Assembly: GCA_964588665.1 (NCBI GenBank)
Contig: CAZPQQ010000072.1
Span: 1-16,060 of the forward strand
Reading direction: 5' to 3'
DNA length: 16,060 nt
Source of the DNA: UBA2160 sp964588665
Lineage (GTDB): Bacteria > Chloroflexota > Dehalococcoidia > Lucifugimonadales > UBA1123
This document shows, in pieces, positions 7,079 through 14,625 of the stretch. How positions within the stretch are numbered: position 1 is the first letter of the stretch; each line of letters starts with the position of its first letter. The notes under the pieces are model-generated. The model searched no databases. It saw only the letters and a list, made by a program, of their open reading frames with translations, and had not been told where the DNA came from. Both the position numbers and the translations under genes were made by a program.

Positions 7079-7113
7079 CATAGATCCCTCGCCGACGGCC
7101 GCCACCCTCCGTG

Positions 7114-7141
7114 CCGGGCTGCGCACATCTTCGCAACCCGG
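7114..7141. repeat. Strong intergenic hairpin between DUF4389 gene and xseB
   Basis: A 10-bp stem (CCGGGTTGCG with CGCAGCCCGG on the minus strand, one G-U pair) closes an 8-nt loop. It lies in the 166-nt gap after the DUF4389 stop. No U-tract follows on either strand, so it is not a standard intrinsic terminator; it could be a processing or RNA-stability element. Confidence 0.5.
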
Positions 7142-7196
7142 ATGCGGGCGCGGTCGGAACTTCCGAGAGTTGACTCGAAATTTGCTTCGTTCGAAA

Positions 7197-7787
7197 TCAG
7201 TCTTTGAATCGGAACGGCTGGTACTGATCTGTCACCAGCGCGACCGCGTAGCACGTGACCCTGTTCTGCCATCGGATTGTTCCCTCGACGAACTCGAAGG
7301 CTCCCTTAGGGTATTTCCCTGTGAACAGGATTGCGAACCAGGCGAATATAGAAACGAACCAGACCCCGACCCAGAGAAACATCAGCACGATGTAATGGGG
7401 AATAGCGAGCAACCATTTAAAGAGAGGCATGAAGCGGTTCAATCCAGCCTGGGCATCCGGGTACGCGACCTCCAAGTGTACGGCCTGCTCGTCCTCCGTC
7501 GACGGGTATTCGTCTCTCATGAGCAGTACGTACACGGCCACCCTGTTGTAGAACTGCATCAGGGCAAGGTTCCATTCGAACCACCAACGCGGATACTTCT
7601 GCCGGAACACGATCATCAAGAGCAGTGGCGCGGTCAGGATGCCGCCCGTCCAGGACAGCGCTGCCGCGACGACAGCGATTGGAATCATCAACAGGAACCT
7701 GAAAAACGTCGATCCTCTTCCAAGGGGTTGATCCGGATAATCCACTCTGAATTGAACGGGGTAGACGCCGGTAGTGTAGAAAGCCAT
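7197..7787 (-). CDS. DUF4389 domain membrane protein with internal duplication
   Basis: Integral membrane protein of 196 residues of unknown function. Two homologous halves are visible: residues 11-96 (FRVDYPDQPLGRGSTFFRF ... IVFRQKYPRWWFEWNLALMQFYNRVAVYVLLMRDEYPS) and 104-192 (LEVAYPDAQAGLNRFMPLF ... LFTGKYPKGAFEFVEGTIRWQNRV ... LVTDQYQPF). Each half has a hydrophobic pair of membrane segments (about 30-62 and 124-157) followed by an amphipathic K/RYP-W/F-N/R stretch. The FEFVEG-RW-RV-Y pattern is typical of the DUF4389 family, which is common in Actinobacteria and Chloroflexota. GGGAGG lies 7 nt before the ATG at 7787, a very good start. It sits between xseA and xseB with 152 nt and 166 nt gaps, so it may be an insertion into an ancestral xseAB pair with its own transcription. 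No function is known. Confidence 0.88.
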   Translation of the reverse strand: MAFYTTGVYPVQFRVDYPDQPLGRGSTFFRFLLMIPIAVVAAALSWTGGILTAPLLLMIVFRQKYPRWWFEWNLALMQFYNRVAVYVLLMRDEYPSTEDEQAVHLEVAYPDAQAGLNRFMPLFKWLLAIPHYIVLMFLWVGVWFVSIFAWFAILFTGKYPKGAFEFVEGTIRWQNRVTCYAVALVTDQYQPFRFKD

Positions 7788-7820
7788 TACGATCCCTCCC
7801 GTCTGAGTGTAGTGGGAGCA

Positions 7821-7829
7821 AGTCTACCA
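7821..7829 (-). promoter_or_regulatory. Candidate extended -10 promoter for DUF4389 gene
   Basis: The minus strand reads TGGTAGACT, a TGn extended -10 with 4/6 match to TATAAT, about 35 nt before the ATG. No convincing -35 box is present. Confidence 0.25.
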
Positions 7830-7939
7830 CACGGCGGCAATGCGCCTTTTGGGGAACCCGAGCGAATCCCTCGGCTACCGGTGGCCTGCCTCATCGGGCC
7901 AGACCAAACGCCGGAATGCGTCGGCGAAGCGTCGAGGCG

Positions 7940-9148
7940 TCAGCGCGAGTCGTCGGACGCGTCCGGCGACTCATTGGCCACCGTGGCGGGAAATTCCCCG
8001 GTGCTCACCGTCACGTGAAGCTCGTCGCCAGGGGCCGTTTGCGCGACATCCGTGACGACTGCGCCGGTGTCTTTGTGCTGGACGATGGCGTAGCCTCGAC
8101 GGAGCGTGTCCACCGGACTCAGCGCCTCCAACCTCGACGATGTGCCCTCAAGCCGCTCACGCGTGACCTGGAGCCGGGCGCTCATGTGCGACGCCGCGCT
8201 GTGGAGCAGGTCGTCGACTCGCATGCGAAGGGTATCCAATTGCGGTCGGGAGCGCTCCATGCGGAGCCATAGCCGCTCGACAGAGCCCTTGGCCCCGGTG
8301 ATCGAATCGGTGACGATGCCGTCGAGGGCTTGCCGGGAGGTGACGAGTCGTGCCGCCAGTTCCATTCGGTCGGGTACGGCGATCTCGGCAGCCGCCGACG
8401 GCGTGGGCGCCCTGAGGTCTGCCACCAGGTCGCAAACCGTGTGGTCGGTCTCGTGTCCGACAGCGCTGATCACGGGAACGCTGCTTGCGAACACAGCCCT
8501 GGCGACCGCCTCCTCGTTGAATGGCCAAAGGTCTTCCAACGAACCGCCGCCTCGCGCGACGATGATCACGTCCACGTCAGGCTCTGGTTCCAACGCTTGG
8601 AACGCCTCGACGATGCCGGGCGCGGCCGCATCTCCCTGCACGGGAGTCGGAGCGAGGAGGAGCTCGACCAATGGATACCGCCTCGCGACGACGGTTTGGA
8701 TGTCGTGCCACACCGCCCCAGACGGCGAGGTTATGACTCCGACTCGCTGAGGGAACGCCGGGACCGGGCGCTTGCGGCTCGGGTCGAACAGGCCCTCTTG
8801 CTCCAATTTGAGCTTGAGTTGCTCCAGTCGAAGCTGAAGCTCGCCAACTCCTTCGGGTTGCACGATGTCGGCGATGAGCTGAAGGTCGCCTCTGACCTCG
8901 TAAATGGCGACCCGCCCGTGGGTCGAGATGGCTGCACCGTTGGAAAGGTGCTCGGCGCCGCGGCCGTTGCGGAACATCACGCATCTGAGCGAGCCTTTTT
9001 CGTCGCGCAGCGTGAAGTACGAGTGACCCGATGCGGGCTTCGCCAAGTTAGCGACCTCGCCTTCGACCCAGACGTCGCGCAGCACGTAGTCGTAGGTGAG
9101 AACCTCGTTGATGTAGGACGTGACCTGAGAGACCGAGTAGACCGGCAC
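7940..9148 (-). CDS. xseA: Exodeoxyribonuclease VII large subunit
   Basis: Catalytic and DNA-binding large subunit of exonuclease VII, which forms a complex with several XseB copies. The 402-residue protein has an N-terminal OB-fold domain (1-100; VWVEGEVANLAKPASGHSYFTL), the catalytic core with VGVITSPSGAVWHDI (136-150), ARGGGSLEDLWPFNEE (198-213) and SAVGHETDHTVCDLVADLRAPTPSAAAE (228-255; H232 and D235), a helical coiled-coil stretch (260-345) and the C-terminal RGYAIV motif (351-356). It is shorter than the E. coli protein (456) mainly in the coiled coil, which is common outside Proteobacteria. The GTG start at 9148 lies 1 nt after the efp stop, so translation is probably coupled. It is followed by DUF4389, with xseB further on. 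Confidence 0.97.
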   Translation of the reverse strand: MPVYSVSQVTSYINEVLTYDYVLRDVWVEGEVANLAKPASGHSYFTLRDEKGSLRCVMFRNGRGAEHLSNGAAISTHGRVAIYEVRGDLQLIADIVQPEGVGELQLRLEQLKLKLEQEGLFDPSRKRPVPAFPQRVGVITSPSGAVWHDIQTVVARRYPLVELLLAPTPVQGDAAAPGIVEAFQALEPEPDVDVIIVARGGGSLEDLWPFNEEAVARAVFASSVPVISAVGHETDHTVCDLVADLRAPTPSAAAEIAVPDRMELAARLVTSRQALDGIVTDSITGAKGSVERLWLRMERSRPQLDTLRMRVDDLLHSAASHMSARLQVTRERLEGTSSRLEALSPVDTLRRGYAIVQHKDTGAVVTDVAQTAPGDELHVTVSTGEFPATVANESPDASDDSR

Positions 9149-9149
9149 G

Positions 9150-9713
9150 CTACACCCGTGACTGGTACTGCCCAGTGCGGGTGTCCACTTTGATGGTCTC
9201 CCCTTCGTTGACGAAGAGCGGGACTTGTAGCTGGAGGCCAGTTTCGAGAGTGGCGAGTTTTGTGGCGCCCGTGGCCGTATCGCCCCTCAATCCCGGAGGA
9301 GAGTCGGTAACCTTCATATCGACGTTGATCGGCAGCTCGATGGCGATGGGAAGATCCTGGTGGAAGATAAGCTCGATCTCCAACTGCTCCACGAGGTACG
9401 GCAGGGAGTCGGTGATCTGGTCGGCGGACAGGGGAAACTGCTCGAAGCTCTCGGTGTCCATGAAATAGTAAAGCGCGTCCTCGTCGAAGATGTATTGGGC
9501 GCGGCGGCGTTCCACGGCGGCGGGAGTCAGCTTAACGTCGTAACCGCTGAACGATCGATCGACCACACGACCCGACTTTATGTCGCGGAACCTGATTCGC
9601 ATGGTTGGGGCGCGTTGCTGCATCTTGTTGCGCTCGTAATCGACCACCACGTGCGGCTGGCCGTCGAGTTCTATGGCCATGCCCTTCTTGAGATCACCGA
9701 AACTGATTGTCAT
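9150..9713 (-). CDS. efp: Elongation factor P with atypical loop
   Basis: EF-P rescues ribosomes stalled at consecutive prolines by placing a loop residue near the peptidyl-transferase centre. The 187-residue protein shows the three-domain family pattern: the KOW-like domain (FGDLKKGMAIELDGQPHVVVDY), the middle OB domain (FMDTESFEQFPL, 129-type LPINVDMKV) and the C-terminal signature GDTATGATKLATLETG with VPLFVNEGETIKVDTRTGQY. The domain I loop reads NKMQQRAP (29-36) instead of PGKG-type sequences. The residue aligned with E. coli Lys34 is Gln33, flanked by Gln32 and Arg34, so lysylation at that site is impossible. AGGAG lies 7 nt before the ATG at 9713. The neighbours aroQ and pepP upstream are the classic companions of efp; xseA follows after 1 nt. 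Confidence 0.97.
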   Translation of the reverse strand: MTISFGDLKKGMAIELDGQPHVVVDYERNKMQQRAPTMRIRFRDIKSGRVVDRSFSGYDVKLTPAAVERRRAQYIFDEDALYYFMDTESFEQFPLSADQITDSLPYLVEQLEIELIFHQDLPIAIELPINVDMKVTDSPPGLRGDTATGATKLATLETGLQLQVPLFVNEGETIKVDTRTGQYQSRV

Positions 9714-9827
9714 TCACAAGCTCCTGCTTCGTATTGGCCTTCCGTTCGCTTCGTCCCAATCCCCAGGCCACATGCCGCTGTGTCTTCTCGACGCTCTGGC
9801 CGTTAATTACGTTGGCCTCACTACACG

Positions 9828-9918
9828 TCGCCATACTGAGCGAAGCGAAGTATCTGGGGCCTCGCAGGCAACTGCGTTTGGCAGCGACCAGATTCTTCGC
9901 GTGCGCTCAGAATGGCGA
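9828..9918. repeat. Large imperfect palindromic repeat (REP/MITE-like)
   Basis: Two arms of about 30 nt, 9828-9857 and 9888-9918, are near-perfect inverted copies. The left arm carries CCATACTGAGCGAAGCGAAG then TATCTGG; the reverse complement of the right arm reads CCATTCTGAGCGCACGCGAAG then AATCTGG. They enclose a 30-nt centre. The TCTGAGCGAAGCGAAGAATCT type of palindrome is a familiar dispersed repeat in many bacterial genomes. It lies in the 263-nt gap between the pepP-like gene and efp and could form a long RNA hairpin in the transcript. There is no transposase and only one copy in this window. Confidence 0.75.
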
Positions 9919-9976
9919 ATTGGTCGCGTCCGCATATCTTGTTGACGACCGCCATGACCAAGCCGCCTCGCCCGAG

Positions 9977-11047
9977 TCACTTCGGAGAACCGGAAACCAC
10001 TCTCACTTGCCCGTTCTCGATGGAGACCACGTCCTCAATTCGAACGCCTCCCCATTCCGGCAAGTACACGCCGGGCTCGATGGTGAACACCATGCCGTCC
10101 GTCAGTATGTCCGGCGATCCCGGGCCGATGCGTGGCAGCTCGTGCACCGCCAACCCGACGCCATGACCCAAGCCATGCCCGAATCTGTTTCCGTATCCCG
10201 CATCGTCGATGAAGTCTCGGGCGACCGCGTCGATCTCGCCGCCGGTCACACCCGGACGGACGGCCTCTTCAGCGGCAAGCTGCGCTCCCAGGACGATATC
10301 GTATACTTCTCTGAAGCGCTCATCCGGACCGCCAACGCAGAACGTCCGCGTCAGATCGCTCCGGTACCCCTGGTACGTGGCGCCCATGTCGATCACAATC
10401 GGGTCACCCGGTCGGATCACCGTGTCGTCGGCCCGATGATGCGGGAGCGAACCGTTGGGACCCGCGCCGACGATTATATCGAAAGCGTTGCTCTCCGCGC
10501 CAAGTTCGCGCATGGCCTTCTCGATCTCCCATGCGACTTGGCTCTCAGTCCTACCGGGTTCGATCGACGGCGCGACCTTGCCGAGGGCCAGGTCCGCGAT
10601 CTCGACGGCTTTGTCGATCAGGTCGATTTCCTCTTGGTCTTTGACGGCTCGCAACTCGTCGACGACGTTCTCGGTGGCGACCAGCTCCGGTCTGTTCGGC
10701 GGTTCCAGGCTTCGGACAGCCCGAATAGCCGCTTGGTGCGCGGCCACGGTCATGTTGTCGCTCTCGTATGCGATTCGACGGGATCCCAACTCGCCGACAA
10801 TCTCGGCCAGCCATTGGCAGCCGCCGGATATCTGGCGCACATGGTAGTCGGGAGCTTGTCGTTCCGCCTGCTGGATGTACCTGAAATCCGTGGCCAGCAG
10901 AGCTTCTTCAAAGGTCACGATCAGGTATCCGGAGGAGCCTGAGAACCCGGACAGATAACGGCGATTCTCCGGCGCGGATACCAGAAAAGCGTCAGCGCCG
11001 AGCGAATGCAGACTTTGGCGAAGCCTTTCGATTCGAGACTCCGGCAT
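9977..11047 (-). CDS. pepP: Xaa-Pro aminopeptidase-like M24 peptidase
   Basis: Cytoplasmic metallopeptidase of family M24 that removes residues next to proline from peptides. The 356-residue protein has a creatinase/prolidase N-terminal domain (1-130; ENRRYLSGFSGSSGYLIVT) and the pita-bread catalytic domain (about 138-350). The five metal ligands are visible: D220 in VIDMGA, D231 in RSDLTRTF, H295 in HGLGHGVG, E324 in FTIEPGVY and E338 in VRIEDVV. The length fits the short YqhT/PepQ-like group, so aminopeptidase P versus prolidase cannot be decided. The ATG at 11047 overlaps the aroQ stop in TGATG, so the pair is co-translated. efp follows after a 263-nt gap that contains a palindromic repeat. 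Confidence 0.93.
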   Translation of the reverse strand: MPESRIERLRQSLHSLGADAFLVSAPENRRYLSGFSGSSGYLIVTFEEALLATDFRYIQQAERQAPDYHVRQISGGCQWLAEIVGELGSRRIAYESDNMTVAAHQAAIRAVRSLEPPNRPELVATENVVDELRAVKDQEEIDLIDKAVEIADLALGKVAPSIEPGRTESQVAWEIEKAMRELGAESNAFDIIVGAGPNGSLPHHRADDTVIRPGDPIVIDMGATYQGYRSDLTRTFCVGGPDERFREVYDIVLGAQLAAEEAVRPGVTGGEIDAVARDFIDDAGYGNRFGHGLGHGVGLAVHELPRIGPGSPDILTDGMVFTIEPGVYLPEWGGVRIEDVVSIENGQVRVVSGSPK

Positions 11048-11493
11048 CAGCGGGACGCTTTCTCACCGAGATGTGCAACGAGGAATTCCAGCGCGTAGTG
11101 ATAACCACGATGTCCGAGGCCGACGATCTGGCCCACGGCGATGTCGGCGAACACCGACTTGTGCCTGAACTCTTCTCTCGCGTGGACGTTGGATAGGTGG
11201 ACCTCGATCACCGGAAGCCGGGTGTCGATGAGCGCGTCCCGCAGTGAAATGCCGTAGTGGGTCAATGCTCCGGCGTTGATGACGATTCCATGGGCATCCT
11301 GGGACGATGCCTGGATGAAGTCGACGATCGCGCCTTCGTGGTTCGACTGGAAGAATTCAACGTCCGCATTCAGGTCCATGGCCTTGTCAGCAAGGCCGTC
11401 CTGGATGTCCGTGAGGGTGCTGACGCCGTAGTAGCCGGGTTCGCGGGCGCCAAGATTGTTGAGATTAGGTCCGTTGATAACCAGGATCTTCAA
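11047..11493 (-). CDS. aroQ: Type II 3-dehydroquinate dehydratase
   Basis: Third step of the shikimate pathway, converting 3-dehydroquinate to 3-dehydroshikimate. The dodecameric type II enzyme is recognised by GPNLNNLGAREPGYYG (8-23, with catalytic-type R17 and Y22), FFQSNHEGAIVDFI (47-60), INAGALTHYGISLRDAL (72-88), EVHLSNVHAREEFRHKSV (97-114; H99, R110) and GLGHRGYHYAL at the end. The 148 residues are the usual length. It starts with TTG at 11493, six nucleotides after a perfect GGAGG (11500-11504); no in-frame ATG lies nearby upstream. It precedes the pepP-like gene with a TGATG overlap and follows xerC after 43 nt. Confidence 0.97.
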   Translation of the reverse strand: MKILVINGPNLNNLGAREPGYYGVSTLTDIQDGLADKAMDLNADVEFFQSNHEGAIVDFIQASSQDAHGIVINAGALTHYGISLRDALIDTRLPVIEVHLSNVHAREEFRHKSVFADIAVGQIVGLGHRGYHYALEFLVAHLGEKASR

Positions 11494-11499
11494 TTGGCG

Positions 11500-11504
11500 C
11501 CTCC
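11500..11504 (-). promoter_or_regulatory. Ribosome-binding site deciding the aroQ TTG start
   Basis: GGAGG on the minus strand lies 6 nt before the TTG codon at 11493. Its optimal spacing is the main support for this rare start codon. Confidence 0.7.
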
Positions 11505-11536
11505 ATTCGACCCAACGTGCCGAACGCCATTTCGGG

Positions 11537-12454
11537 TTAGCGTTGGACTTTGCGGGCGCGCGGATGCGCGGTCATGTAGGCCCGACGTGCCTCTGCGCCC
11601 GTGATGTGAGTGTAGACCTGCGTTGTCGCGGGGCTGGCGTGCCCCAGCAACTCCTGCACCACGCGCAGGTCCGCGCCGCCCTCCAGGAGATGCGTGGCGA
11701 ACGAGTGCCTGAGCGTGTGCGTGTGTACCTGCGAGCCGAGGCCGGTCTGCCCGGCATACTTTCGTACGATCTTCTGTATGCTCCGTTGGCTCAGTCTGCC
11801 CCCATAGCGGTTTACGAACAGCGCGCCTTCCGCATCGAGGGAGCTGATCTTCGAGCGAACTTCCGCCATGTAGTGCGATATTGCGCTTCGCGCTGCATCG
11901 CCCATCAGCACGATTCGTTCTTTGGAGCCTTTGCCCCGAACTCGAATCTCGCGGGTTTCGCTGTTCACGTCGGCGAGGTTGACCCCGGCGGCCTCGCTGA
12001 CTCGAAGCCCTCCGGCATACACCAACTCCAATAGGGCGCGGTCTCGAATGCCAGTCGGTTGAGTGGTGTCCGGCGCCTGGACCAGTCTCTCCGCTTCTTG
12101 CTGCGACAGAAACCGGGGCAGCCGGGAATCGAGTTTCATGGCGCCGGGCGCTGGCGCCGGGTCGTGGTCGATGTCGCCACGCCGTCGGAGCCAGTACAGG
12201 ACCGTCCTAAGGACCGACAGCTTCCGCGCGATGCTGGGGCGGACGTACCCGAGCTCGTGCAACCATGCCAGGTACGCGCGCATCGCGAGCCGGTCCATGT
12301 CGCGGAGGCTGGTTATGTCCTTAAGCTCCAGGAACTCCTGAAGCGGATTCAAGTCTGCCTTGTAGTTTCGGATCGTAAGCGGCGCGAGGCTTCGCTCTGC
12401 CTGCAGGTGCTCCTGGAAGCCGGTGAGCAGGGCGTGCCACTCCTCGCGTTCCAC
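11537..12454 (-). CDS. xerC: XerC-like tyrosine recombinase
   Basis: Site-specific recombinase of the XerC/XerD type, which resolves chromosome dimers at dif. From the GTG at 12454 the protein has 305 residues, the usual Xer length. The N-terminal SAM-like core-binding domain (about 5-92; FQEHLQAERSLAPLTIRNYKADL) is followed by the catalytic domain with R151 in AGGLRVSE, K175 in GKGSKER, H246 and R249 in HTLRHSFATHLL, H272 in LLGHASPATTQVYTH and nucleophile Y281. The frame stays open for another 370 nt into topA, but that part has no Xer similarity. GTG 12454, 2 nt after the topA stop, is therefore the sensible start and implies translational coupling. The position after dprA-topA matches a common bacterial arrangement and supports a housekeeping Xer rather than a mobile integrase. 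Whether it acts alone or with a second Xer cannot be seen here. Confidence 0.93.
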   Translation of the reverse strand: MEREEWHALLTGFQEHLQAERSLAPLTIRNYKADLNPLQEFLELKDITSLRDMDRLAMRAYLAWLHELGYVRPSIARKLSVLRTVLYWLRRRGDIDHDPAPAPGAMKLDSRLPRFLSQQEAERLVQAPDTTQPTGIRDRALLELVYAGGLRVSEAAGVNLADVNSETREIRVRGKGSKERIVLMGDAARSAISHYMAEVRSKISSLDAEGALFVNRYGGRLSQRSIQKIVRKYAGQTGLGSQVHTHTLRHSFATHLLEGGADLRVVQELLGHASPATTQVYTHITGAEARRAYMTAHPRARKVQR

Positions 12455-12456
12455 GA

Positions 12457-14619
12457 CTACACCGCCACGTCGAGTGTTTCGCTCTCCGGGATCGGGCCCT
12501 TGAAACCGCACGCGGCGCACCGCGAGTTGGTGCGGCCCATCGCCACCAACATCTTGGAGCACTCGGGACACGGTTGAGGCAGCGGACGTTGGTTTACGGC
12601 GAACGTGCACGTCGGGTAGTTGGAGCAGCCGTAGAACCGCTTGTTGCGGCCTTTGGCGGCCTTGCGGGCTTGACGTTCGACAAGGTCGCTGCCGCACTCG
12701 GGGCACTCCACGCCGACGCGCTGAAGCAACGGCTGCGACTGCTTGCAGTCCGGGAATCCGCTGCACGAGAGGAAGCGCCCGAAGCGGCCCGACTTGATGA
12801 CCATGGGCTTGCCGCACTGTTCGCATATCTCATCGGTTTCTTCGTCGATCTGGTCGCGAGGAACTCGTTCGGCTTCCTTCAGCGCGCGCTTGACCGACTC
12901 GTCGAACGGGGAGTAGAACTCTTGCAGCATCGGCGTCCACTTTCGTGCGCCGCCCGCAATCTCGTCTAGCTCTTCTTCGACCTTGGCGGTGAAACTCGCG
13001 TCCATGATGTCTGGGAAATGCTGCGTGAGCAGGCCCGTAACCGCGGTGCCGAGTTTCGACGGCGCGAACATGCCTCGGTCCTTGCGGACGTAGTCGCGGT
13101 TCATCAGCGTCGCCAGTGTGGGCGCGTAGGTGCTCGGCCTGCCGATGCCCTGTTCCTCGAGCGCTTTGACCAGCGACGCCTCGGTGAATCGAGGCGGCGG
13201 CTGGGTAAAGTGCTGGCCAGGCTCCAGCTTCAGGCAATCGAGCCCTTCGCCCTCGGCAAGGTGAGGCAGGTCCTGCGATCCCTCGCTGACGGGTTCGGAG
13301 CCGGCATCGATGTCTTCGAGGTACAGCGCGCGGAACCCGCGGAACGTCATCACCGACCCGCTGGCCCGGAACTCGTACTCCGCGCCCGACTTGCAGCCGG
13401 TGGCGCCGATGCTGACGGACGTCGAGTCGAACAAGGCGTCGGTCATCTGGCTGGCAACCAGCCGCTTCCAGATCAGGTCGTACAGGCGGTGCTGCTCGTT
13501 GTTCAAGAAGCCCCGAATCTTGTCCGGATCGCGCATGATGGACGTTGGCCTGATGGCCTCGTGCGCTTCTTGGGCGCCCTTGACCTTCTTGGAGTAGAGG
13601 CGAGGCTTTTCCGGGGCGTAATCTGCGCCGTACTTCGACTTGATGTAACTGGCGGCTTCGGCCAACGCCTGCCCCGCGACGTTAGTCGAGTCGGTCCTCA
13701 TGTAAGTGATGAGTCCGACGGAGCCTTCGTCGCCAATGTTCAGGCCCTCGTAAAGCTGCTGTGCGACGACCATCGTTCGACGGGCCGTGAACCTGAGCTT
13801 GCGGTAGGCTTCCTGCTGCAGCGTGCTGGTGATAAACGGCGCCGCGGGCCTGCTGTGCCGCTGGCGTTTCCGCACCGAGTCGACCATGTAAGTGGCGTCG
13901 GTCAGGTCGGTCAGTATCTCGCGAGTCCGGGTTTCGTCCGGCATCGAGATGCGGCCCTTGACGCCCTTGATCGCGTGAATCGAGGCTTCGAAGACTCCTT
14001 CTTGGCCGTTTTGTGGGCGCTTGGAGAAGTCGGATTCTATCGACCAGTACTCCCGGGGCACGAAAGCGGCAATATCGGCCTCGCGGTCCACGACAAGGCG
14101 AAGGGCGACCGACTGAACTCGACCGGCTGAGAGACCTCTGCGTACCTTCCCCCACAGTACGGGGCTCAGGCGGTAACCGACCAGTCTGTCGAGCACTCGG
14201 CGCGCCTGTTGTGCGTCGATCAGGTCCCGGTCCAGGTCTCGCGGATTGGCAAATGCTTCGGTGATAGCCGAGTTCGTGATCTCGTGGAACACGACCCGTT
14301 TGACCTTCTTCATCGGAATCTTGGCAGCCGCGAGCAGATGCCAAGAGATGGCCTCGCCCTCGCGATCCGGGTCTGTGGCGAGGTAGACGGTCTCAGCTTC
14401 CTTCGACACCTTGGAAAGCTCGGCGATGATCTTCTTTTTGTCGTCCATGACGTCGTAGGTGGGCTTGAAAGTGCCGTCGTCGAGCTCGATGCCCATCTTG
14501 CCCTTGGGCAGGTCTCTGACGTGACCCATGGACGCCAGGGCTACGAAATCGTCCCCCAAGAAACGTTGGACGGTCCGCGCCTTCGCCGGAGATTCAACAA
14601 TTACTAGATCCTTGGCCAT
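12457..14619 (-). CDS. topA: DNA topoisomerase I (type IA)
   Basis: Relaxes negative supercoils by single-strand cutting and passage. The 720-residue protein starts with the TOPRIM domain: VIVESPAKARTV (6-17; E9) and ATDPDREGEAISWHL (81-95; D83, D85, E87-E89 region). The catalytic tyrosine is Y306 in GLITYMRTDST. Later come LEEQGIGRPSTYAPTLATLM and the VEEELDEIAGG segment. Three C-terminal four-cysteine zinc ribbons are present: about 599-625 (CEQC ... CSGFPDC), 639-670 (CPEC ... CSNYPTC) and 684-706 (CPEC ... CAAC). ATG 14619 lies 6 nt after the dprA stop, with GAGG only about 4 nt upstream overlapping that stop. It is followed at once by xerC. Confidence 0.98.
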   Translation of the reverse strand: MAKDLVIVESPAKARTVQRFLGDDFVALASMGHVRDLPKGKMGIELDDGTFKPTYDVMDDKKKIIAELSKVSKEAETVYLATDPDREGEAISWHLLAAAKIPMKKVKRVVFHEITNSAITEAFANPRDLDRDLIDAQQARRVLDRLVGYRLSPVLWGKVRRGLSAGRVQSVALRLVVDREADIAAFVPREYWSIESDFSKRPQNGQEGVFEASIHAIKGVKGRISMPDETRTREILTDLTDATYMVDSVRKRQRHSRPAAPFITSTLQQEAYRKLRFTARRTMVVAQQLYEGLNIGDEGSVGLITYMRTDSTNVAGQALAEAASYIKSKYGADYAPEKPRLYSKKVKGAQEAHEAIRPTSIMRDPDKIRGFLNNEQHRLYDLIWKRLVASQMTDALFDSTSVSIGATGCKSGAEYEFRASGSVMTFRGFRALYLEDIDAGSEPVSEGSQDLPHLAEGEGLDCLKLEPGQHFTQPPPRFTEASLVKALEEQGIGRPSTYAPTLATLMNRDYVRKDRGMFAPSKLGTAVTGLLTQHFPDIMDASFTAKVEEELDEIAGGARKWTPMLQEFYSPFDESVKRALKEAERVPRDQIDEETDEICEQCGKPMVIKSGRFGRFLSCSGFPDCKQSQPLLQRVGVECPECGSDLVERQARKAAKGRNKRFYGCSNYPTCTFAVNQRPLPQPCPECSKMLVAMGRTNSRCAACGFKGPIPESETLDVAV

Positions 14620-14625
14620 GTTACC

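Noticed and set aside
9707..10942. 411-codon plus-strand frame opposite the pepP-like gene and the palindrome
   Set aside because: It is antisense to a gene with a full set of M24 metal ligands and has no family motif; long antisense frames are common at this GC. Similar frames opposite topA (13018-14130), the FAH gene (4282-5376) and xseB-DUF4389 (6909-8018) are rejected for the same reason.
12455..12826. N-terminal extension of the xerC frame into topA
   Set aside because: The added residues have no Xer similarity and overlap the topA zinc-ribbon coding region; the GTG at 12454 gives a standard Xer length.
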